A stretch of 49,541 bases of DNA from Chlorobiota bacterium (GTDB taxonomy: Bacteria > Bacteroidota > Bacteroidia > Bacteroidales > Marinilabiliaceae): the NCBI GenBank assembly GCA_013153405.1, contig JAADEM010000007.1:1-49541 (forward strand). Reading direction: 5' to 3'. Below are positions 18,396 to 28,163 of this stretch, piece by piece. The notes under the pieces are model-generated. The model was not told the origin of the DNA. It saw only the letters and a program-made list of their open reading frames with translations, and ran no database searches. Positions within the stretch are counted from its first letter, which is position 1. Every line of letters begins with the position of its first letter. Both the position numbers and the translations under genes were made by a program.

Positions 18396-18722
18396 ATGAA
18401 AAAACTGTTTTTAATCCTGTCACTGGTCATTGCTGCCTCCTGGTTATGGTCTTGTGACAATGATGACGAAGACCTGTCCGTAAAACATCTTCGTATATAC
18501 ACATTCGTCAGTCCGCCGGATTCGGCAGAGAACGTTGTCGTATTTACTGCTACGGCTATAAATGCAACTTCGTATTCCTGGGATTTTGGAATGGACTCGA
18601 CTGCTACAGGAATGCAGGTTACTGCATATTACCCGAGAACCGATACTTTTTATGTTATAACCTGTACTGCCAAAGGTGCAGTAGATAAGATTTCGGTTAC
18701 CGACACTGTTAGATGGAATTAA
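18396..18722 (+). CDS. Small PKD-like surface lipoprotein
   Basis: This 108-residue protein has a lipoprotein signal (LVIAASWLWSC, lipid-anchored Cys20) followed by the acidic stretch DNDDED, as expected for outer-membrane/surface export in this phylum. The remainder resembles a single PKD/Ig-like beta-sandwich (VVVFTATAINATSYSWDFG to DTFYVITCTAKG). It is the first gene of the susC/susD transcript, 36 bp before susC, where glycan-binding lipoproteins normally follow susD instead. It could be a minimal surface glycan-binding or SusC-accessory protein. The exact function is unknown. Confidence 0.75.
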   Translation: MKKLFLILSLVIAASWLWSCDNDDEDLSVKHLRIYTFVSPPDSAENVVVFTATAINATSYSWDFGMDSTATGMQVTAYYPRTDTFYVITCTAKGAVDKISVTDTVRWN

Positions 18723-18758
18723 ATCCAATGTATTAAAAAAAAATCAAAATTAAATTTT

Positions 18759-21700
18759 ATGAAAAAAATAATATTAAGCATTGTATATCTATTGTTTTTC
18801 TCGGGTTTAATGTATGCACAAACCGTTGTCTCGGGAAAAGTAACAGATACAAGCGGAGAACCTCTTCCGGGAGTTAATGTGTTTATTACCGGTACTACCA
18901 ACGGTACAATTACAAACTCGGCAGGTATATTCAATTTAAAGGTAGATGATGTTAAAAATACAGAACTTACTTTTTCATTTATCGGATTCGATAAAAAAAC
19001 CGTAAAATTAAACGGAAACACCATTCTTAACGTTCAGCTTAAAGAATCTTCAACAGACCTTGACGAGGTTGTTATTTACAGTTATGGTAAATTAAAGAAG
19101 AGTGACCTTACCGGTAGTGTTTCTTCCGTTAAAATAGAGTCTAACACTCCGCCGTCTTCGACCATTGACCAGCTTCTACAAGGTAAAGCCGGTGGTGTTT
19201 CGGTTTCTACAGCATCAGCAGAACCCGGTGCCTCAATTAACGTGCGAATTCGCGGACTTAACTCCATTAGTGTTTCTAACCAGCCTTTGTATGTTATCGA
19301 TGGTATTCCTATGGACGTTGGTATTGACACTCCAAACTCGATGGGAGCCGAAAATGACAAATCATACAGTCCGCTCATCGGCATCAATCCGAACGATATT
19401 GAATCAATTGAAATTCTTAAGGACGCATCTGCTACTGCCATTTATGGTTCACGTGGTGCCAATGGTGTCGTCCTTATTACTACAAAAGGAGGAAAAAAGA
19501 AAGGAACATCGGAAGTTACATTCAGTTCTTCAATTACAATCTCAAATGCTTCAGAAACAATTGATGTTCTGTCTCCGCAGGAATTTGCTGAATACAGAAA
19601 CGAATTTGAACTTGTTGCTTCGGAAATAACCGGAGAAGTTCCCAGATTACCATATGATGGAATCAACGGTCCTCTTCCCCAGAATGTGGAAGGTTACAAC
19701 TGGCAGGATGTTGTGTTAAGAACCGCTGTGTCGCAGGATTACAACATGTCGATGACCGGTTCGTCCGACAAGGCTTACTACTACCTTTCATTTGGTGCTT
19801 CTCTTGCCGAAGGAATTGTTCTGAACTCGTCACTCGACAGATATAACTTTAATGGTAAATACAACTGGGATGTTACAGATAAAATAAGATACAATCTTTC
19901 TGTTTCATTTTCTCATGCCGAAGGTCAGGGTACTTCTACAAGTGGTGATGCAGCCAACGTAACATACAGTGCTATAGGATGGATGCTTACAAAATCTCCT
20001 ATTGTTGATGATTACACAGAAGACAATGAATATATTGATCCTGAAGAGCTGGAAACTGCCAACCCTCTGACTTTTGTAAATGAATATGTTTCTGAACCTG
20101 TTAGCAACTACTTCAGGGGCAGAATGAATATTGAGTACGATCTTTACAAATGGCTGACCATGGAAGTTAAATACGGGCTCAACTATACCAATAACAAAAG
20201 AGGACAGTACTGGCCTAAAACACTGCCTATGGTCGAAGATCAGGGACGTGCTGGTTATTCAACAAGTGATCAGTTAAGCTGGACTTTCGACGCTTTGGAA
20301 CACTTTAAATTCAATATAAACAAGATACATAAGATAAACGGTGTTGTTGGTATTGAAATGAACAAAAAAGCAACGGAATCCTTCAAGGTCAGAGGCGACG
20401 GTTTTTCAGATGATGCATTGACCTATTACAACCTTGAATCTGCAAGTTTATTTACCCCTGCAGACCTCGACAGGATGGAAAGTCAGATGTTCTCGGTTAT
20501 CGCCAGAGCCAACTACTCTTACAAAGGTAAATATCTCTTAACGGCAACAGCTCGTTACGATGGATCTTCAAGATTCAGTGATGATCAAAAATATGCATTT
20601 TTCCCATCGTTCTCTGCTGCATGGCGTGTAACAGAAGAAGATTTTATGAAAAACAATGAATACCTGAGTAACCTGAAACTGCGTTTAAGCTGGGGACAGG
20701 CAGGTAATCAGGGTCTTTCTCCTTATGCAACACTTTCAAGATACAATTCTGTTATTTATCCTCTCAACGGCGTTTCCACCAGTGGATATGCAGTAGCCGA
20801 CTTCCAGAAGAATGTTACCTGGGAAACATCCGAACAGTTAAACTTTGGTTTTGACCTTGGTTTTTTCAACAACCGTTTAACAATGTCTCTTGATGTTTAC
20901 AAGAAAATGTCAAAAGATATCCTTATAAAACGTAACATGCCACTGTCATCAGGTTATACTTCAGCATGGGATAACATGGGACAGATCAACAACAAGGGTT
21001 TAGATGTTGAAGGTTTGTTCAGAGTTATCGATCACAGATTCAAATGGGATTTCGGTGGTAACTTCTCAATTTACAGAAACGAAATCGTCAAGCTCGGATT
21101 ACCGGAATCTGCTTATGGTTACGTACAATTCTGGGGTAAAACAATTTCCGGTTTCAATGTGCCTCTGAACACATATATTGAAGGAGAACCTATCGGTCAG
21201 TTCTGGGGTTACGTTACAGACGGATTATTCCAGACACAGGAAGAAATCGATGCTCTGGACCAAAACGCTCAGGAGCTGGCAGGAGAAACTTATTATCAGT
21301 TCGGTAAACCTATGTCTCCGGGTGACATTAAATACGTAGACCTTAACGGAGACGGCGTAGTAAACGAAATGGATAAAACGGTAATAGGTAATCCTAATCC
21401 GGATTTCACTTACGGAATAACAAACACTTTCTCTTATAAGAATTTCAGTCTGAACTTATTCTTTACCGGCGTTCAGGGTGTTGATGTTTTCAATGCAAAC
21501 CTGCAAAAACTTACTATGGTTGGCCAGGCCAGCTCTAACGTTATTTCTCCTGCTTACCTTGACGCCTGGAGAGGTGAAGGAACCAGTGACTACTGGCCAA
21601 GAATAGTTAACGACTGGCAGCAAAATAAGCTTATTGAGAGTGACAGACTCGTGGAAGATGGAAGTTATTTCCGCCTTCAAACCGCCACATTCTCTTATAG

Positions 21701-21902
21701 CACACCTCTTAAACAAATAAGATGGATTTCAAATTTGAATCTTTCAGTAACCGGTGTTAACTTGTTCACAATAACTGATTATTCATGGTGGAACCCTGAG
21801 GCTAGTGCATACGGAAATGACAACATGGCAATCGGTATTGACCGTAACTCTTACCCTATGGCCCGTTCATTCATATTTGGCTTAAGGGTATCATTTAAAT
21901 AA
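18759..21902 (+). CDS. SusC-family TonB-dependent transporter
   Basis: This 1047-residue outer-membrane protein is of the SusC/RagA type. It has a signal peptide (1-21, ending MYAQ), a carboxypeptidase-regulatory-like domain (VSGKVTDTSGEPLPGVNVFI, about 24-100), a plug domain (about 110-225, with RIRGLNSISVSNQPLYVIDG and SATAIYGSRGANGVVLITTK) and a beta-barrel ending in FIFGLRVSFK. It should import oligosaccharides together with the SusD protein encoded 20 bp downstream, powered by TonB. No truncation is seen. The ligand is inferred from neighbouring enzymes to be a fucose-rich sulfated oligosaccharide. Confidence 0.96.
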   Translation: MKKIILSIVYLLFFSGLMYAQTVVSGKVTDTSGEPLPGVNVFITGTTNGTITNSAGIFNLKVDDVKNTELTFSFIGFDKKTVKLNGNTILNVQLKESSTDLDEVVIYSYGKLKKSDLTGSVSSVKIESNTPPSSTIDQLLQGKAGGVSVSTASAEPGASINVRIRGLNSISVSNQPLYVIDGIPMDVGIDTPNSMGAENDKSYSPLIGINPNDIESIEILKDASATAIYGSRGANGVVLITTKGGKKKGTSEVTFSSSITISNASETIDVLSPQEFAEYRNEFELVASEITGEVPRLPYDGINGPLPQNVEGYNWQDVVLRTAVSQDYNMSMTGSSDKAYYYLSFGASLAEGIVLNSSLDRYNFNGKYNWDVTDKIRYNLSVSFSHAEGQGTSTSGDAANVTYSAIGWMLTKSPIVDDYTEDNEYIDPEELETANPLTFVNEYVSEPVSNYFRGRMNIEYDLYKWLTMEVKYGLNYTNNKRGQYWPKTLPMVEDQGRAGYSTSDQLSWTFDALEHFKFNINKIHKINGVVGIEMNKKATESFKVRGDGFSDDALTYYNLESASLFTPADLDRMESQMFSVIARANYSYKGKYLLTATARYDGSSRFSDDQKYAFFPSFSAAWRVTEEDFMKNNEYLSNLKLRLSWGQAGNQGLSPYATLSRYNSVIYPLNGVSTSGYAVADFQKNVTWETSEQLNFGFDLGFFNNRLTMSLDVYKKMSKDILIKRNMPLSSGYTSAWDNMGQINNKGLDVEGLFRVIDHRFKWDFGGNFSIYRNEIVKLGLPESAYGYVQFWGKTISGFNVPLNTYIEGEPIGQFWGYVTDGLFQTQEEIDALDQNAQELAGETYYQFGKPMSPGDIKYVDLNGDGVVNEMDKTVIGNPNPDFTYGITNTFSYKNFSLNLFFTGVQGVDVFNANLQKLTMVGQASSNVISPAYLDAWRGEGTSDYWPRIVNDWQQNKLIESDRLVEDGSYFRLQTATFSYSTPLKQIRWISNLNLSVTGVNLFTITDYSWWNPEASAYGNDNMAIGIDRNSYPMARSFIFGLRVSFK

Positions 21903-21922
21903 TAAGAGTAAAAACATATATC

Positions 21923-23482
21923 ATGAAAAACATAAAATATTTTATACTGATTATTCTTGGGGCTACTACACTTTTCTCTTGTAGTGACGGTTTTTTGAAA
22001 GAAAATGTTTACGACTTCAAGTCTAATAACAATTTTTTCCAGACACCCGATGATGCCGACCAGGCAATGATAGGAACCTATAAGTTTCTTGCTGATATGT
22101 ACCGTCAGTCAATGATTGAAATGCTTACACAGAATTCAGGTGCTTTCAACAAACACAGACTATCCACTGTTTGGATTAGCGGAACATATACTTCAGCTAC
22201 CAAAGAAATTTATCAGACATGGCAATATGCATTCCAACTGATTAACGGCTGCAACGATGTTATTGCAAATGTTGAAACAATGAGTAGTATCGATGATTCT
22301 ACACGCAATATTATCATCGGAGAAGCAAGATTTTTACGCGGATGGACATATTTCGTTTTGGTAAGAATGTATCTTCAGTTACCAATTAAACTTGAACCTA
22401 CAAGAAATGTGGAAGATGTAATGATTCCGCTGTCTCCTTCTGCCGATATTTACGAACAGGTTATCATTCCCGACCTTGAATTTGCCAAAGAAAACTGCCC
22501 TGTCAGGTGGAGTGCAGCAAACACAGGAAGAGCTACCAGCGGAGCTGCAGCTGCTGCCCTTGCAAAGGTTTATCTTACACTGGCCGGAAATGAGGATGGT
22601 TCTGAATACTGGGCAAAAGCAAGAGATGAAGCCAAATGGGTAATGGATAACGGCGGATACTCTCTTGTCAGTGATTTTGGTAAACTATGGGAAACAGGCG
22701 TGAAAAACACTGAAGAATCAATCTTCGAAGTACAATACATGCGAGGAGTTAATACAGGATCGGGATATGCTAAGATTTTCACTCCTGGAAAATCAGGCCT
22801 CGCAGCCAAAGGTGGCGGATGGGGGCGCTCAAGAATTACCCAGAAAAACTATGATGATTTTGCAAACGCATATCCGGGTGATTACCGTATTGAAAAATCG
22901 ACTGTAACCATCGATGGCCTTTCAGGATTTATCGATATCAGAAAAGATAAATTCATTCCCGTTTATCCTACAAAAAAATACAACAAGAAAACCCAGGCAT
23001 GGCCATATGTGGGTAAATGGATAGATCCTGAAGCTCCGGATAATTTTGCTGCCGATAATAATTTTATCGTCATAAGATATGCTGATGTTCTTTTAATTTA
23101 TGCTGAAGCCGAAAATGAAGTAAACGGTCCTACTGCCGAAGCTTACGATGCTGTTGATATGATACTTGAAAGAGCCCGTAATGCAGACGGTACGCCACGT
23201 GAACAACCGGCAAACTGGGAAAGAACACTCACAAAAGAAGAGTTCAGAGATAAAGTATGGAACGAACGCCGTTTCGAACTTCTGGGAGAGCTGAAGCTAT
23301 GGTTCGACCTGGTAAGAAAAGGCTGGGATAAGTTCAGGCAATTCAAAGAAGATGATAACGCCTACGGTTTCAAACCGGTACCTCATGGTGTATACGAAAA
23401 GAACATGTATTACCCGATTCCTTCTCTTGAAATATCAGCTAATGATGCTATTTCTGTAGAAGATCAAAATCCTGGATATTAA
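21923..23482 (+). CDS. SusD/RagB-family glycan-binding lipoprotein
   Basis: This 519-residue surface lipoprotein has lipobox Cys20 (TTLFSC). It shows the SusD TPR-like N-terminal half, with IIGEARFLRGWTYFVLVRMY around residue 135, and the conserved C-terminal block (KVWNERRFELLGELKLWFDL near residue 435). It caps the SusC barrel and captures the oligosaccharide. Length is typical. No SusE/F-like gene follows; sulfatases come next. Confidence 0.96.
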   Translation: MKNIKYFILIILGATTLFSCSDGFLKENVYDFKSNNNFFQTPDDADQAMIGTYKFLADMYRQSMIEMLTQNSGAFNKHRLSTVWISGTYTSATKEIYQTWQYAFQLINGCNDVIANVETMSSIDDSTRNIIIGEARFLRGWTYFVLVRMYLQLPIKLEPTRNVEDVMIPLSPSADIYEQVIIPDLEFAKENCPVRWSAANTGRATSGAAAAALAKVYLTLAGNEDGSEYWAKARDEAKWVMDNGGYSLVSDFGKLWETGVKNTEESIFEVQYMRGVNTGSGYAKIFTPGKSGLAAKGGGWGRSRITQKNYDDFANAYPGDYRIEKSTVTIDGLSGFIDIRKDKFIPVYPTKKYNKKTQAWPYVGKWIDPEAPDNFAADNNFIVIRYADVLLIYAEAENEVNGPTAEAYDAVDMILERARNADGTPREQPANWERTLTKEEFRDKVWNERRFELLGELKLWFDLVRKGWDKFRQFKEDDNAYGFKPVPHGVYEKNMYYPIPSLEISANDAISVEDQNPGY

Positions 23483-23502
23483 TTTTTAAAATTCCCTTAA
23501 CG

Positions 23503-23536
23503 GAGTGAAGGTGTGCACTGTGCATTACCTTCACTC
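23503..23536. repeat. Hairpin between susD and the first sulfatase gene
   Basis: GAGTGAAGGT (23503-23512) and ACCTTCACTC (23527-23536) form a perfect 10-bp stem around a 14-base loop, 20 bases before the sulfatase ATG. No T-tract follows. In such loci a stem here may lower downstream expression relative to susC/D by stabilising the upstream message; that role is inference. Confidence 0.6.
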
Positions 23537-23555
23537 TTCAATAAAAAAACATATT

Positions 23556-24992
23556 ATGCGTAACTATAAGATATTTATTGCTGTTGTTCTCTTTTTATTA
23601 CCTTTTGCCAGCTCTTGCAGTTCAGGACAAAAAAAAGATTCAAGCAAGCCAAATATAGTTTTAATATTTTCTGATGACCTTGGGTGGACCGGCTTAGGCA
23701 GCTTCGGCAGTAAATATTATGAAACACCAAATATCGACAAGCTGGCAGAAGGAGGAATGAAATTCACACAAGGATATGCAGCTGCTACTGTTTGTGCTCC
23801 TTCACGGGCAGCCCTCATGAGCGGCCAGTACAATTCAAGAAACGGAACCCTGCGTGTATCTGACGTCGTAAAACGCATAAAAAAACCATGGCTTTATAAA
23901 GCTATTCAACCTGAAAACCTTCCATTCTCTGAAGATATTGTCACCATGGCCGAAGCTTTGAAACAAGGTGGATATGAAACCGGAATGTTTGGGAAGTGGC
24001 ATATAAAACCGGGAATGCCGGGAGTTCACGGATTCGATCACTGGATAGAAAGTTCCGGTAAACACTTCGGTTTTCACACATCACCTGAATATGATGTCCC
24101 CGATAGTGTTTATCTCTCCGATTTTATGGCTGATCATGCCATTGAATTTATTGAAAACAATAAGGATAAACCATTTTTCCTGTATCTGCCTGATTTCCTT
24201 GTGCATAAACCACACGAAGCCAAACAAAGACTTATATCAAAGTATGAAAAGAAACAACCGGTTGGCGGACATCATGATCCTACTTATGCAGCTATGACCG
24301 AAAGCCTTGACTTCACAGTAGGTAGAATCTATCATACTCTTGACAGTTTAGGACTTCTTGACAATACACTTATCGTTTTTACATCCGATAACGGAGCAAT
24401 GGCAAGGACTAATCCTGACGGAACACTGAAGAAAAACAGTTATACCTCAAACCTTCCCCTTCGCGACGGGAAAGGACTTATGTACGAAGGAGGATTACGT
24501 GTTCCATACATTTTTTACTGGAAAGGAAAAATAAAACCCGGAACTGTTAATGACAACCCTATAACAGGAATCGATCTGTATCCTACATTTCTTGATATTG
24601 CAGGCATCCCTAAACCCGACGGTCAGATTCTTGACGGCGTGAGCATGGCAAAATGCCTGTTTAATCCATCGTACAAAATGCCCGACAGACCTCTTTTCTG
24701 GCATTATCCGAACTATGGCCCGGCATCGGTACGAAACGGAAAAGTTCACTATGCATATATTCCCACTGATGTTTTGAGACTTGGTGATTATAAATTAATC
24801 GAATTTTATCACGACAAAGTTGATCACGTGGAGCTGTATAATCTGAAAAACGATATAGGTGAACTACACGACCTGTCAAAAGAGATGCCTGAAAAAGTAA
24901 AAGAGATGCAGGAAATATTACATCGCTTACAAAAAGAGTCAAACGCCAGAATGCCGGTACCCAATCCGGAATACAACCCGGAACATAAATAA
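23556..24992 (+). CDS. S1-family sulfatase, lipoprotein (sulfatase 1)
   Basis: This 478-residue sulfatase has the formylglycine motif CAPSRAALMSG at Cys80, the metal-binding start NIVLIFSDDLGW, and the later active-site blocks GMFGKWHIKP and VFTSDNGA. The signal ends FASSC (Cys21), so it is probably an outer-membrane or periplasm-facing lipoprotein. I start at ATG 23556; the longer GTG reading would start inside the hairpin. Cys-type sulfatases need a maturase (anSME or FGE), which is not in this window. It hydrolyses sulfate esters, probably on fucose residues; linkage position and S1 subfamily cannot be told by eye. Confidence 0.93.
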   Translation: MRNYKIFIAVVLFLLPFASSCSSGQKKDSSKPNIVLIFSDDLGWTGLGSFGSKYYETPNIDKLAEGGMKFTQGYAAATVCAPSRAALMSGQYNSRNGTLRVSDVVKRIKKPWLYKAIQPENLPFSEDIVTMAEALKQGGYETGMFGKWHIKPGMPGVHGFDHWIESSGKHFGFHTSPEYDVPDSVYLSDFMADHAIEFIENNKDKPFFLYLPDFLVHKPHEAKQRLISKYEKKQPVGGHHDPTYAAMTESLDFTVGRIYHTLDSLGLLDNTLIVFTSDNGAMARTNPDGTLKKNSYTSNLPLRDGKGLMYEGGLRVPYIFYWKGKIKPGTVNDNPITGIDLYPTFLDIAGIPKPDGQILDGVSMAKCLFNPSYKMPDRPLFWHYPNYGPASVRNGKVHYAYIPTDVLRLGDYKLIEFYHDKVDHVELYNLKNDIGELHDLSKEMPEKVKEMQEILHRLQKESNARMPVPNPEYNPEHK

Positions 24993-24998
24993 CCTCAG

Positions 24999-25014
24999 GC
25001 AGTACTGCTTTTTT
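24999..25014 (+). terminator. Weak hairpin with T-run after sulfatase 1
   Basis: GCAGTACTGC (24999-25008) is a short palindrome followed by six T's. The stem is only four base pairs, so it may cause partial termination at most within the long operon. Confidence 0.3.
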
Positions 25015-25050
25015 ACGGTTTATTTTATGTTATGAACTAAAAAAAATGTT

Positions 25051-26478
25051 ATGAGAACCTGTTTTATTCTGTTTGCATTATTCCTTATAAATGTCTTTAC
25101 GCCTTTGATGGCTAATGACAAGGGAGATGAAAAACCGAACATTTTATTCATTGAGGTTGATGACCTGAACTATGAATATCTTGGTATTAACGGAGGAGTT
25201 AATAAAACACCCAACGTTGATGCTCTGGCGCAGTCAGGTGTATTCTTCAAAAATGCTGTTGCACAAGGAATGATGTGCGGCCCCTCAAGAAACTCACTCA
25301 TAACAGGACTTTATCCTCACAATCTTGGATTTTATCAGAATGGTCAGATGAATGCTCTTCCCGAAGGTATCTGGACCCTTCCGCAAGGACTGAAGAAATC
25401 GGGATATTATACTGCATGGATTGGGAAATGCCATATTCGTCCGGGTGGTAAAAACAAGACTAAAGCAATGCAGGATAAAATAGGGTTTGACTTTGTCAGA
25501 CAAACAGCAGGTAGAGCTGTCCTTTGCAGCCAGGTAAAAAAGAACAAGATCCACAAAAATGATTGGTATATTTCGTACCTTGATAGCATAGGCAAGCTTG
25601 ATGTTTTTAAAAAATGTGAAGATCCTTCACCACTTGAAGAGGATGAATATCTTGACGGATTCTTTACTCAAACAGCTCTTAACTTCCTACAGGACTACAA
25701 TGAACAAGAGCCATTTTTTCTGTGGGTGAACTATTCCGTTCCTCACGGACCTTATGACGTGAATGAAAAGTATCACACATACAGAAAAGAGGATATGCCC
25801 GGTGGAACATCAGTAAAGAACTACGTTGAGCCCGCCGGTCTGGTAAAAAAAACCAAAACAGTCAATGATGAAAATATAATCAGAGAGCATCAGGCAGGTC
25901 TTTGCGCCAATGTGTCTTTTATGGACAGACAGGTTGGCCGGTTGATAAAAAAGCTGAAAGAACTTGGCCTCTATGACAATACAGTTATAGTGTTCTTTTC
26001 GGATCAGGGTGTTATGATGGGTGATCATCACAGGTTTCATAAGGGAACACTTTACAGACAGATCACCAATCCGGCTCTTATTGTTGCCTGGCCTGAAGAA
26101 ATGAAAAAGGGATTAGTGATAGATGCACCCGTTGAACTGACTGACCTTGTTAAAACATCGCTTGAGCTTGCTAATGCACCTGAAAGCGAACTACAAAAAT
26201 GCAGTTACAGCTACAACCTGCTTCCTGCGCTTTTTAAAGGCAAATCCCCGGAACGAAAAGTCGCTATCGGAGAAATAGAAGGATATGTAATGGCTACCGA
26301 CGGTAAATACCGCCTGATAAAAGGTAAAGATGCAACACTGCTTTTCGATGATGAAAATGACCCGAAAAACCTTGTTGATATTGCCAAAAACTATCCCGAT
26401 ATAGTGAAAAAGCTATCTGAAGAAATTGAAAACTGGTTTGAAAAAACAGGTGCTCCTTTGCCACCTAAAACATACTAA
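25051..26478 (+). CDS. S1-family sulfatase (sulfatase 2)
   Basis: This 475-residue sulfatase has a cleavable signal peptide (to about residue 21, ending TPLMA). The FGly motif is CGPSRNSLITG with Cys76, preceded by the metal-site NILFIEVDDLN and followed by AWIGKCHIRPGG and VFFSDQGVMMGDH. The SDxGxxxGDH form and CGPSR resemble iduronate-2-sulfatase-like members of S1. It is clearly diverged from the other three sulfatases here, so each probably removes a different sulfate. It lies 58 bp after sulfatase 1 and 26 bp before sulfatase 3. Confidence 0.93.
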   Translation: MRTCFILFALFLINVFTPLMANDKGDEKPNILFIEVDDLNYEYLGINGGVNKTPNVDALAQSGVFFKNAVAQGMMCGPSRNSLITGLYPHNLGFYQNGQMNALPEGIWTLPQGLKKSGYYTAWIGKCHIRPGGKNKTKAMQDKIGFDFVRQTAGRAVLCSQVKKNKIHKNDWYISYLDSIGKLDVFKKCEDPSPLEEDEYLDGFFTQTALNFLQDYNEQEPFFLWVNYSVPHGPYDVNEKYHTYRKEDMPGGTSVKNYVEPAGLVKKTKTVNDENIIREHQAGLCANVSFMDRQVGRLIKKLKELGLYDNTVIVFFSDQGVMMGDHHRFHKGTLYRQITNPALIVAWPEEMKKGLVIDAPVELTDLVKTSLELANAPESELQKCSYSYNLLPALFKGKSPERKVAIGEIEGYVMATDGKYRLIKGKDATLLFDDENDPKNLVDIAKNYPDIVKKLSEEIENWFEKTGAPLPPKTY

Positions 26479-26504
26479 AAAAGATGTGTAAATTAAGAAT
26501 TAAA

Positions 26505-28082
26505 ATGATGAAGAAAGTTTTTATAATTCTGAATGTTCTGATATTGATAACAGTATCTTCATGTACAGGACAAACAGATAAGTCAGTAAAGAAAGAACAG
26601 CTACCAAATATTATAATACTCCTTGCTGATGATATGGGACAGGGAGACTTGTCCTGTTACAACCCTGAATCAAAAATCCCAACTCCGAATATTGACAAAC
26701 TTGCATCGGAAGGTGTAATGTTTACCGATGCACATACCGGAGCTTCGGTTTGTACTCCTACACGTTACGGTATTATGACCGGCAGATACAGCTGGCGTTC
26801 AAAACTCAAAAGCAGAGTACTTACAGGTTATGACAGAAGCATGATTCCTGCCGACAGGGAAACATTAGCTTCTATGCTTAAGCAGAGCGGTTACAACACG
26901 GTTTTAATAGGGAAATGGCACATGGGACTTGACTGGACCACAAAAGAAGGTGAAAAAATCGAAGGTTTTCATAATGACATTGCCAAATCAGAAGCTAAAA
27001 TAGATTTTACCAAACCTATAAAACTCGGACCTGTCAACCTGGGATTTGATTACTGGTACGGAATACCCGCGTCGTGGGATTTCCCTCCATACATTTTTAT
27101 CGAAAACGATATGCTCACCGAACAACCTACACGTAAAGCTGGCGGATGGGTTGGTGAAATATATCCCGGTTATACCAAAGAAAATATCATAAAACACAAA
27201 AAAGAGGTCCCTGTTGCAATATGGCGTCCCGGAATAGCTGGTTCGTTCCAGCCGAAAGATGCCATAAATGTAGTCAAAGACAAAACTATTGATTACATCG
27301 AAAAATATAACAGCACAAAACCCCTGTTCCTGTATATCTCATTTACAGCTCCTCACACGCCTATTGTTCCGAACGATGAGTTCAGAGGCAAATCAAAATG
27401 TGGTATTTACGGTGATTTTTGTGTGGAACTTGATCATGCAGTAGGTAAAATATTAGATGCAATAAAAGAAAAAGGATTGTTCGATAACTCAATCATTATT
27501 TATACTGCTGATAACGGAACCAGTGTTAAAGGTTGCCCGGTTAATTACCAGAAAAAATATCATCACAGTCCAAGCTATATTTATAAAGGATACAAAGGAC
27601 GTCTTGATGAAGGCGGACATCGGGTACCCTTTATTGCTACCTGGCCCGGACACATAAAACCCGGTACCGTAAATAAAAGTCTGATTTGCACAAACGACTT
27701 TTTTGCAACATTTGCAGATCTAACAGGAGCAAATATCCCTGATAATGCAGCAGAAGACAGCAACAGTTTTCTTGATGCTCTTAACGGAAAACAATTAGAC
27801 AACAATAAAAGAGTTGTGGTTCACAGTGATTTTGCAGGTTTTTTCGGTATACGCAAAGGAGACTGGAAACTTACATTTCCCAGAGACTCTGATAAAATGG
27901 CACTTTACAACCTCGCTAAGGATCCCGGTGAAAAACATAATGTTATAGATGAACATCCGGAAAAAGTAAAAGAGCTTACCAATTTACTTACCAGATTAGT
28001 TAAAAACGGGCGTAGCACTCCTGGTGCTCCCCAAAAAAACGACGGTCCGGAAATATGGGAACAACTTTATTGGATGAAATAA
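26505..28082 (+). CDS. S1-family sulfatase, lipoprotein (sulfatase 3)
   Basis: This 525-residue sulfatase has FGly motif CTPTRYGIMTGRYSWR (Cys83), metal-binding NIIILLADDMGQGD, and YTADNGTSVKG. The signal ends ILITVSSC, giving a lipid anchor at Cys20. An in-frame ATG at 26484 would add seven residues before the signal; ATGATG at 26505 is the better start. The CTPTRYG type with a following GRY is a distinct S1 subgroup of arylsulfatase-like enzymes. The substrate is inferred from the neighbouring fucosidases. Confidence 0.92.
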   Translation: MMKKVFIILNVLILITVSSCTGQTDKSVKKEQLPNIIILLADDMGQGDLSCYNPESKIPTPNIDKLASEGVMFTDAHTGASVCTPTRYGIMTGRYSWRSKLKSRVLTGYDRSMIPADRETLASMLKQSGYNTVLIGKWHMGLDWTTKEGEKIEGFHNDIAKSEAKIDFTKPIKLGPVNLGFDYWYGIPASWDFPPYIFIENDMLTEQPTRKAGGWVGEIYPGYTKENIIKHKKEVPVAIWRPGIAGSFQPKDAINVVKDKTIDYIEKYNSTKPLFLYISFTAPHTPIVPNDEFRGKSKCGIYGDFCVELDHAVGKILDAIKEKGLFDNSIIIYTADNGTSVKGCPVNYQKKYHHSPSYIYKGYKGRLDEGGHRVPFIATWPGHIKPGTVNKSLICTNDFFATFADLTGANIPDNAAEDSNSFLDALNGKQLDNNKRVVVHSDFAGFFGIRKGDWKLTFPRDSDKMALYNLAKDPGEKHNVIDEHPEKVKELTNLLTRLVKNGRSTPGAPQKNDGPEIWEQLYWMK

Positions 28083-28089
28083 TTTAATA

Positions 28090-28139
28090 ACAGAAATGCA
28101 CAGCTTTTACGGAACAACCCGGAAGCAGTGCATTTCTGT
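28090..28139. repeat. Perfect 12-bp inverted repeat before the first fucosidase
   Basis: ACAGAAATGCAC (28090-28101) and GTGCATTTCTGT (28128-28139) pair perfectly around a 26-base loop. A very similar stem lies at 35663-35713, both reading CAGAAA-N-GCA and TGC-N-TTTCTG at their cores. There is no T-tract. They look like a repeated intercistronic structure. Confidence 0.65.
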
Positions 28140-28163
28140 GTTAAAAAAGTAAAACTCACAACA

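Noticed and set aside
23505..23555. Extended GTG start for sulfatase 1, and likewise the GTG at 28128 for fucosidase 1
   Set aside because: Both would start inside a hairpin arm and place polar residues before the signal peptide; the internal ATGs are better.
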